From the NCBI GenBank assembly GCA_003999685.1, contig CP021220.1, positions 2,480,001-2,544,000 on the forward strand: a DNA stretch of 64,000 nucleotides. Direction: 5' to 3'. The notes under the pieces are model-generated. The model was not told where the DNA came from. It saw only the letters and a program-made list of their open reading frames with translations, and did no database searches. Positions 55,001 to 64,000 of this stretch are shown here, in pieces. The first letter of the stretch is position 1. Each line of letters opens with the position of its first letter. The translations under genes were made by a program, and so were the position numbers. Source of the stretch: Taiwanofungus camphoratus (lineage: Eukaryota; Basidiomycota; Agaricomycetes; Polyporales; Taiwanofungaceae).

Positions 55001-57269
55001 AAGCCGTAGTACTCGCGGTTGATAAAGACAAGCGACAACTTACGTTGTCAACTCGGCCTTCACGTCTCTATCCAGGTCAGGGAAAAGCAGTGGTTGATCG
55101 AGAAATCACGGGCTTGAATGAGCTCAAGACGGGGGAAACTGTTCGAGGTTTTATCAAGAACGTTGCGGAGCACGGACTGTTCGTGATGTTGGGTCGTGAC
55201 GTAGACGCCAGGGTTCAAATCAAGGAACTTTTTGATGACGTAGGTTTCGTTATGCGCTGAAAACAAAGGTGATGGACTTTGACCGTCTGGTTAACAGTAT
55301 GTCAAGGATTGGAAGGCTCGGTTCGCGGTTAACCAGCTTGTCAAGGGTCGCATTTTGAGGTAGGATGGAAAATATGTAATATGTTTATATGCTAATATTT
55401 TGACTGAAAAGCATCGACACGGAGAAGAAGCAGGTGGAGATGTCGTTTCGGTCTGGGGAAGTCGGATCGGATTCGAAGCATCGTCTCACACTTTCTGATT
55501 TGTCGGAAGGGCAAAAAATCGACGGCCGTGTCAAGAAGATCGAAGACTATGGTTTGTTCATCGAGGTAGAAGGCTCGAAGGTTAGTGGCCTATGCCATAA
55601 GTCTGAGGTATGTCGTGGTGCTGCATCTCTTATTATTGCTCGTTAACATTTCGGTTAGCTTTCCGACAATAAAAATGCCGACGTGTCACTCGCTCTGCGT
55701 AGTTTCCATGAAGGAGACCATGTTAAGGCAATTATTCTGTCGATAGACAAAGAAAAGCGACGCATTTCATTCGGCCTCAAGCCGTCTTATTTCAAGGAGG
55801 GTGACTTTGAGTCTAGTGATGGGAATTCAGACGAAATGGATGATGCTGATGACGATGCCTTCGGTGTCGTTGATGACTACGAAGACCTGGAAGACGTTTC
55901 TGATCGTTCCAAGGGTTCCGATTATCATGAAGACAATTCGAAAGACGACGAGTCAGACATTGAGGTAGATGAAGATGACGGTGGTGGCATGGACGGTGAC
56001 ATGGAGGATCAGTCCAACTTTTTACAACCATCGGTTCCGATTGTTGCAGATGCACCAGGCAATCGTTTAACAAGCTCTCTCGACTTGAAAGAAGGCTTTC
56101 AGTGGTTCGCTGAACAAGACAAGGATGAAGACGTTGAAATGCAATCCTCATCAGATGAAGATGAAGGCGAAGAGCAGGGGCATAAAAAGAAAAAACGTAG
56201 ACGAAAAGAGATTGAACAGGATCTTACCGCTGATTTGCATTCGAAGACCCCCGAGTCTAATGCCGACTTCGAGCGCGTCCTTCTTGGCTCACCAAATTCC
56301 TCTTATCTATGGGTTCAATACATGTCGTTCCAACTCCAGATCTCCGAGGTCGAGAAGGCTCGAGAGATTGGTCGGCGTGCATTACGGACTATCAATTTTC
56401 GTGAAGAACAAGAGAAGCTCAACGTGTGGATTGCTTTGTTGAACCTCGAGAATATTTTCGGTACAGAAGAAACATTGGAAGCTACGTTCAAAGACGCAGC
56501 TCGGCACAATGATTCAAAAACAATCCACCTACGTCTAGCCACTATTATGGACCAGAGTGGCAAATCAGAGGTTAGTCGCAGTTGTCACTCCGGGACAGAT
56601 CACTGACCCCCGGCGCAGAAAGCTGAAGAGCTATACAAACGGACCTGCAAAAAGTTCGGACAGAGCTCGAAAGTGTGGACCTTGTTTGGAGAACACCTCT
56701 TGAAGCATGGGAAGTTAGAAGATGCCAGGAAGCTTCTTCCGCGTAGCTTGCAAAGTCTGGAGAAGCGCAAACGTAAGTACCCGGGGGCGGTATGCCGCAT
56801 TACATTGCCTTATCTTTAATGATTAGACTTGAAGACCATATCCAAATTCGCTCAGCTGGAGTATAAGTTTGGAGATCCAGAGCGGGGTAAAACGGTCTTC
56901 GAAGGCATCGTAGATTCTCATTCAAAAAGGTGGGATCTATGGTCAGTATACATAGACATGGAAGCAGGGCAAGGCAACATTATGAGTTTGAGGTTTGTGA
57001 TCCCCACGTTCACGTTCGAGTTTCTCAGTGTTCAACTCTCTTCAGGAATTTATTCGATCGCATATTGGCGCTCAAGATGACTAGTCATAAAGCAAAGTGG
57101 GTGAAATAAAATAAAACATGGAACCTGCATGTCTGGGGACTAATATTGGCTGCGTAGGTCGTTTTTCAAGAAATGGTTGGAATTGGAACGGCGAATAGGT
57201 GATGAAGAAGGTGCATCGACCGTCAAAGCGAAGGCCATTGAATGGACACAGCGCGCTGCTTCTTCCTGA
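52083..57269 (+). CDS. RRP5: rRNA biogenesis protein Rrp5
   Basis: A large nucleolar factor for 40S and 60S pre-rRNA processing. About fifteen short introns; roughly 1,450 aa. The N-terminus is a basic nuclear segment (MAASKKRVLDEV, APKAKKTKTD), followed by EEVDFPRGGGTSFTPLE, the conserved Rrp5 start block. A long array of S1 RNA-binding repeats follows (for example GMKIFGQVVSVQPLALIVSL, IEDHGYILDLGLPDVSGFLS, LTESAMFVSISGNVDGVIWP, VAEHGLFVMLGRDVDARVQI, IEDYGLFIEVEGSKVSGLCH). Then an acidic linker (55.8-56.2 kb, rich in Asp, Glu and Ser) and C-terminal HAT/TPR repeats (PNSSYLWVQYMSFQLQISEV, SKVWTLFGEHLLKHGKLEDA, RWDLWSVYIDMEAGQG, SFFKKWLELERRIGDEEGAS). Stop TGA at 57267-57269. Confidence 0.95.
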
Positions 57270-57432
57270 TTGATTAGTACAACCATCACATTGTGACCCC
57301 TTAATCTACTGTAAATATACCGCACAAGAGAGCAGAATGGCGAACGAGCCTATAGTAAGATGTACAAAAAAACCAAAGGAGTGTGCGACAAATGGGCAAT
57401 ATGGGTATATGCCAATAAATACAAGGGGAGTG

Positions 57433-60400
57433 TCATGACCGCGATCTGGTTCGTTCGTGTCCTGTTGAGTTGGAATCATAGTCCACAAGTGGCCGTCGAT
57501 TACTCATGGAACTAGCCAGCTGTCGCTGCCAATCGTCCAGTTGAGTCGACAGGTGCTCAAACGCCATAGCATTTTCTGAGCTGGACGTGCTTATGCGACG
57601 TTCAGATATGCCTGAAATTGGCCGTCCATGGCCAAAAGCTGGCTCGTCGACCTCCAAGAGCAACGCGATCTTGCGCGATAACTGTTCGTTTTCGCGCTTC
57701 AGGGTGGTGTTGTCGTTGCTAAGTTGCTCCAACACAGTCTCGTCGTGACCTCCTCGAGCGATCACCAGAGAGTTTTGCAATCGCTCCGCATCTTGCTCGA
57801 GCTCCTCTATGCGCGATAGGCGTTCGTCAGATTCTCGCTGCGATGCGATTACGTTGTCCCTCATGTGTTCCAGTTCCCGTTCTAGATTATCAATCCGACT
57901 TCGTAGATCCCGGTTCTCATTGTTGAGGCGTTGTACTTGGCGCTGCGCATCGGATAATTGGTTACGCAAGAACTCATTGCTATCGTCCGACGAAGGCGTG
58001 TTGCGACCATTGACCGCACGTATCCGTGAGCCTGGCTCAGAACTGGATCCTCGATCAAGTTCCGACTGCATGCTCTGATTTAGCGCCTTCTGTTTTGTCA
58101 ACTCGTCCTTCATTTTGCGCATCATTTTCTCAGTGCCCCTAAGATGGTCATCAGATATAATATATTGGGTACGACGTTCTATAGATGCTCACTTCACATA
58201 ATGGACCGCAAGTTGATAGTCCTCTTCGAGCTGCTGCAAACGGGCTTTATAACTTGCCTCTGTCTCTTCAAGCTTACGCTCAGCTTCAACAGCACGCACT
58301 TCAGCCGCACCATCGCTGCCGTTGCGTCTGGACGGGCTATGTATCGCCCGTGCTTGGTCTAATTGAGTAGACAAAGAGTCAACCTGAGCCTCCGCATCCT
58401 CTTTCTGTTGCAAAGCAGAACGAAGGTCGCGCTCGGTGATCTGGTGCAGCCGACTAGTTTCAGCCAGCTTGCTCTCCAGTTCCGCTATCCGTGAAGGCGA
58501 AACACCGCCGGTTCTGGAAGGAAGATTATCATCTTCAACAACAACTCCATTTTCTGCCAAATATTTCTTGATCGCGTCCAAACGAACTCCAGCAGACGAA
58601 ACCTCCCTGGCTAGCGTTTGGATTTCTGAGTCTTTAGTCAAAAGGTCTCTCCGCAACCGGCCGCTGTCTGCAAAGCTGTTGGACAACTGCGCCCGCAGAC
58701 CCGATAACTGAGAGCGAAGCGACAACACCTCCGTCTCAGCTTCATGAACCTTGCGGCGTTCATGGACTAGCTCTGCCTGAGCTTCCTCAGCATTGCGGGA
58801 TGCATCTTTGAACATCTCGCGCAGTGATGCAACTTCCCGTTGCAGTGCATCGACCTTCTCCATGTGACCTCTCGTCGAGCGATCTTCGTCACTCTTGAGA
58901 TCGCGATGTGAATCCAACAACTCGCCCAAGCTTCCTGTGGTCAAAGCCCTGAAAGCATCTGCTTCCTCACGAGATTTTGCCCAGGAATTTTCAGCATCTG
59001 CAAGCCTAGCTCGCGCGCTCTCTACTTCAGTAGTTCGTACTTCGAGTTCGCCACGAAGTTCTGCAAGGTCTGCCTCGAGCTGCACAACTTGATCTCGTGC
59101 GCGAAGGTATTGCGTATCAACTTCATCCGCGCGCGTCGAAGCTGTCTGTAATGCAGCACGTGCCTGGTCCAAGGCGCGGACATGCTGTTCACGAGACAGC
59201 ATCAACTCCTCCAACTGAGATTGAACCTTCATGTAGTCTGCCTCCCGTTGCTCGAGAAGCGACGTCTGAGTGAGAACCCTGTCCGTATGTTCCCTTAAGG
59301 CGACCTCCAGGGTGGCATGCTTCTCTTGAAGCGCCCGGTATGCTTCAGAGTCTCGATCGTGCGACTGCGATAACGAATCCGCGCGTTTCGAAGCATCTTC
59401 AGCCCGTTCTTCCGCCTGCCCTACGAGCACAGTTTGTAGTGCAAGCGAATCCGCAAGTTCTTTGATCTTGCGATCCCGCTCTGCCTGCTCAGACATAACA
59501 GCGGAAAGATGCCGCTCCAGTTGTGCAGCACGCTCCCGTTCCAACTTTGCGATTTCTCCTTCAGAATGAGTTTCTAAAGCTGTCAATTTCGCTCGATAGA
59601 AAGCCGCTTCTTGCATCGCACTCGATCGTAGCTGCTCAGCTTGATGAACGCGATCCGAGGCTTCTCTAGCTTGTGCGGAGATATTGGCCTACAATAGGTG
59701 ATCAAAAAAAGTCCAAGGTCGTCCTGGACTCGAACAGTGCTCACCTGTACCCTGGCCTTGAGCTGCTTGAAGTTAATCACCATCTCGGTCACCTTCCGCC
59801 CGTCGATGTCGTCATCATCGGCTTTAGACTCGAGTTCCTCCTCAGATTCCTTGTAGATGAAGCCTGAACGAGATGCTTTTGAGAGGGCAGCCTTCATCCA
59901 CGCCTCCCTTTTCTTCATAATCTCCATTTCAGCCTCCTTCTCCTTGAGATCTCTGATAAGGTCTGCTGTCAAGTTTCCAGTTGAACCAGGCTTGTGAGCA
60001 AAGCCGTTTGGCAAGGGTGACCCAGGCTTAGCATTATAGAACCCATCCAATGGAGGCCTGCTGCGATCTACATTTGGCGAGGGACTACGCGCAGCGATGC
60101 CGTTCCGCCCCATCGCTACATTCGCCATACTGATAGGCTCCTGACCGTCGCCCGGTGCCACCGGCGACGTCGCGCGACTAGCACTTTGGACAGGGCTCTT
60201 CGCACGGCCTTGCTCGGGAGACAATGCGCGTGCTGCCTGCTCGGCAGAGGACATCTCGGGACTGCTATCTCGATCGACACCGTCTTCGTCCTCGCGTTTC
60301 GGGCGCACAGGCGCCTTACCTTTCGCAACACTCGATAAAGGCTGGGGCTGAGCAGACCCGTTCGGTGTTCTAGCGCGCACGCTTGAAGGCGATATGGCAC

Positions 60401-62339
60401 GGCGCGCTTCGTCGGCGTCAGAGCCTAGCTGTTCAGGCGACATGGATCGAACGCCGTTGATGGGGTAGCCGGGGGTAGGCGGTTGGGCTGCTCCAACAGC
60501 AGACTTACGACTTGTGGGTGGACCAGAAGGCGGTGGTTTGTTGGAATCAGGGTATTTGATATGTTCTGAAGGTGGCAGTGATATCAGTTTACATGCATAT
60601 ATGAAACAATGGTATACCGACGCACTCGTATCCAATACATGTATAACGGTTGGGTCCTCTGGTTTTGCTGTGTTGCCTAACGACTCTCCACCTAAACCAC
60701 CTAGGACAAACACTCTGGATCCCATAGACGCCATCGCATGTCCTGATCGTGGACTAGGTGCGGGTCCCATTTTTTGAAACATGTACCACCGCTGGTCTGC
60801 AAAAGTTACATAAATCAGCTTAAACCCAAGATGCCACTCCTTAGAACATGCTTACTCGAAATCTTGAAAGCACCAAGATCACCCAGATCTTTCCCGTCTA
60901 CCCCCCTACCTCCGAATACATAGATAACGTCATCTACCAAGGACGCAGCATGGCCCTCTCGAGGTGATGGGATGAAGCCTATACATGTCAGCTCAGACCA
61001 TGTGTTAGTAATGGTGTCGAAAGCCCATGTGTCGTTGTAGTGATACTGGCAATCAGTGCCACCGAAGCTACGGTACGAAGTGAGAAACCCATCAGAATGT
61101 CACGGTCAACAAGCGCACAGAATTATCTTATTCTCATATGTCACACAGACATGCCCCGTTCGTTGAGCTGGTCTCGGCGAGCCCTCCACCGGTTCTACCA
61201 GTTCCCACGATGCCTTTGTACGCACTATCGGGGCAAGAGAAAGTCAAAACGAAGTGAATACTGCTACAATGCAGAACTTACGTGAGTTGAGATCGAATGC
61301 CCACAAGTCGTTCAAAAACTCCCCGTCAACTTGACCACCAAACATGTAAAATTTGGATCCGACCATGGTAACGGCATGGCCATATCGGCCCACTGGAGAA
61401 GGTCCGTAGACTACTACCCGTGTCCACTCGCGAGAGACTAAACAGATGAGCTCGAAAGGCATCCACAAAGTAATGTGAACTAGCGCACCGAGATTCAGTA
61501 GATACAACCCATCGTCCTGCTTATCGCTAGGCTTTGCCTTACTGTTGGTCTTTGTATCACCGCCCCATACAATAAGCACACTGCCCACGAGCGCACTCGC
61601 ATGGCCCACACGGGGTGACGGAACCTCGCCGGCCGTCTGCAAAAGTGTCGCTGACAGGTCGCGCGTTGATAACAGATAAAGGTCGTTCCGGACGGCCTCG
61701 CGCACTAGACCGCCGAAAAGGAAAAGCTCTCCTGTCGCGGTAGCCGTCGCAGGTAGTGCATGACCATACCGGGGGAATGGCGACGGCGAAGGCGTTGTCG
61801 GCGCCACGACGCTCGGCTTCGGTATTGTCACTGGCGGCGGGAGCATGAGGCGCCGCTGCGACCATGGGTAGGCTGGTCGTTGTTCTCGAGATTGCTGTTG
61901 TGGTTGCCCAGGCTGGGCTTGCACTGGGGACTGCTGTGGGTTAGGCTGGACGCCCGATGGCGAGCCCGCATTGTTGGCGTCTCCGTTGGGTACCCCGTTC
62001 ATGGGCCCATTTCGGTTTTGCCGTTGGGATTGTGGCGAGGCGGTAGTAACGCCAACTGGAGGGGTGCCGCGCCCGCTCAGACCACTGCGTCCAGTACGAT
62101 TGTACATTGAGTGATGTGTCGCAAACGAAAAAATGAAGTGTACCCGCCGAAGGGCAACCGGCAGAGGGCGATAACGTAAAAGATGCATTGACTTACCTCT
62201 CATAGCTGGACTGCTGCTTTGGCTGCTGAGGGGGCGGCTGTGGTTGTTGCTGGAGGGCGGCAAGGGCGGCGCTGGGCGACTGCACGACAGAGACAGCGGG
62301 TGGGGGGGGCGCGTGCTTCTTCCTTGAGAAGAAGGACAT
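57433..62339 (-). CDS. Tea1-like kelch-repeat and coiled-coil polarity protein
   Basis: The first exon (62197-62339) gives [20 protein letters not shown] and a Gln/Pro tail. The next exon adds a low-complexity stretch and then at least six kelch repeats, for example [100 protein letters not shown] and [20 protein letters not shown]. After a disordered S/P-rich hinge (60.0-60.5 kb) there are long coiled coils to the end ([40 protein letters not shown]). Kelch followed by coiled coil is the layout of S. pombe Tea1/Tea3, microtubule-delivered cell-end markers. Total length is roughly 1,450 aa. The function is inferred from this architecture. Confidence 0.88.
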
Positions 62340-64000
62340 TCTTCTGGATCTGTTTCCTAGGAGGGACTGTATGGCTGCAGAGTATGCGCTGTGCGCAGCG
62401 GCGTCGTGTTATGTGGACAGGGTGATGGAATGGCGGAGAGGACAATGTTGAGCTCAGTGGCAGGCCCGCCTGAATGAGCGGTAAACAGACGCTGCAGACG
62501 GTTCCTGGCTTCCTCACGACTGGCAACGCTTTCGCTGATGGCCGTTTGCGCTTGTTTGTTCCTCAATTCTCAATGTACCACCATACATTTCGTCTAACCG
62601 CTGTTTTTCTAGGACCGTCCTACTCGTCGCACAACTAAGCGGCAGGCCTGCGAGAGCAATTTTCTGCGCGCCCATTGCACTGCCATCCCTTCACACGCCA
62701 TAATGGCCATGTAGTTACGATGACAGATCGAATTCATTTTGGCTATCGTACACTGCAATACGTACTTGTCACGAATCAAACATATTGCTTTACCAGGCAT
62801 AAGGAACCCGATCGTGTGATGGCGACGAGTACGGATGCTCTCAAATCCTAGAATTATCTCTTCTTCACAGCGTCTATCAGCCCACGGAACACTCCTCGTC
62901 TGCAGCCTTTTTTTCAATTCTCAATTGCGATCTACATGGACGTCTCTCAGAGAAAGGCATTGGTGGTGGCATCACAGCGGCTGGAAAACATCCTATTGGA
63001 TTCAATTGCTGGACGTGGAAGTTGTCTTAGCCGGAAGACATATCTAGCGGATGCCGCGGACTACGCACTCAAAACGATGCTCGGTCGTACGCCATGCAAG
63101 CATGATTCTGTCTGCGGGTAGGTAGGTCGTAGAACCGACACTCTTCGTCTCGACGGTCGGCCGTCGAAATTATTGGATCAAGAGACGCGGGGAAGCAGGA
63201 GGGCGGACGGAGAACCGACCTAAATGAAATCCAAGAAGGTGGTACACGAGCTGGGAACCGTTGTGTTTCTGATAGACGCCGTTCTAGTCATGCGCAGATA
63301 GCATAAGGCTCCCTGTACTGACTGGAAGGCAGCCATCGGCGCACGTTGGGAGGATGAGCTGCGTTAAGACGGTCGTAAGTGAAGACGAGACACAGGAATT
63401 ATCAGTGAATGCTAGTCAACGAAAAAGCACGGCGAAGCGACAGCACCGTTGTGAGTCCGAAGCTTTGTTCAACACGGGCAAGATATCGAACATCAAGTCT
63501 TCGATAGTTATTTCCAGTGAATGGATGTGTGTAGTACATTCAGAGGAACCATCATTCGCGGAGGCATCGAGAGTTGGAATCTGCTGATGGTCGTACACAG
63601 GGACCATCAGCGCACATGATTTCAAGATCATTCAAGATGACAACGACATGCGTACATAGACAAGTAGATAATGCGAGACCAGAGGTAGAATGCTACTACA
63701 CAGGGAATATGGGGGACATGCTAAATTGAACCTAGAAGTCTAGTAGATGTAAGCAAGTTCGTGATCACCGGATTCCTGATGTATTGAGTGCGCTCTAACT
63801 CAACGGTGACCTAACCGTGTTCGTGATCTTCACAGTCATTGGATACAGAGATAACGGACAACCCAGGATGACATAGGCAAGGGTCCGAAAAGATACTGGA
63901 TACATGGGACGTGCATGGCATCTCCAACAGCTGTTGTGGAAGCCCTGTACTCAACAACTGAGATGAAAACCACTACAATCCTAGCGAGTAACGCAATCAC
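62340..64000. other. 1.7-kb region at the right edge, no gene called
   Basis: The left part is the promoter of the Tea1-like gene. A 61-codon open frame from an ATG at 62936 (MDVSQRKALVVASQRLENIL) ends before a GTAGGTAGGT that could be a donor, but no continuing exon is evident. The rest shows nothing I can support. Confidence 0.4.

Noticed and set aside
62936-63121. 61-codon open frame followed by a possible splice donor
   Set aside because: It starts with ATG and looks mildly protein-like, but no second exon or homologue can be seen. Left unannotated rather than guessed.

Overview
The window is nuclear DNA of a filamentous basidiomycete, most likely an Agaricomycete. Genes are dense and split by many short GT-AG introns of about 50-60 bases. 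The proteins are of fungal type: a fused GARS-AIRS purine enzyme, Sld2, Rrp5, a fungal mS23 and a Tea1-like kelch protein. The repeats, a Tad1-like LINE and a chromodomain Ty3/gypsy element, are typical of this group. No rRNA, tRNA or CRISPR was found.

Left part (1-15.3 kb): the 3' end of an unknown gene; ADE5,7 on the minus strand with ten exons that add up to 782 aa; a Ser/Pro-rich protein with a Pal1-like motif; an unrecognised minus-strand gene of at least 820 aa; about 2 kb without genes; and a membrane-anchored nitrilase-fold protein resembling apolipoprotein N-acyltransferase. Next comes a two-exon gene for a 31-residue Cys-containing peptide.

Middle (16.1-33.3 kb): a nested transposon block. 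A 162-bp MITE lies just upstream. A LINE of about 7.3 kb (own sequence) is bounded by a 14-bp target-site duplication and ends in a poly-A tail. Its ORF1 is interrupted by a complete-looking, very young Ty3/gypsy chromovirus (LTRs differ at one position in 502). Its ORF2 is interrupted by a 1765-bp non-coding element with LTR-like ends. Taking the block out leaves two nearly identical 31-aa peptide genes facing away from each other about 2.9 kb apart. The second copy is at 35.0 kb, and both have the same intron position, a TATA box and a shared upstream motif.

Right part (35-64 kb): mitoribosomal mS23, proteasome lid Rpn5, an F-box/LRR-like protein, replication factor Sld2, a second Pal1-like Pro/Gln-rich protein in a GC-rich stretch, a secreted guanyl-specific ribonuclease, splicing factor SF3A2 (with an 8-base micro-exon), Rrp5 and a Tea1-like kelch/coiled-coil protein. 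These are mostly housekeeping and cell-polarity genes. The accessory material is limited to the transposon block, the small peptide pair and the RNase.
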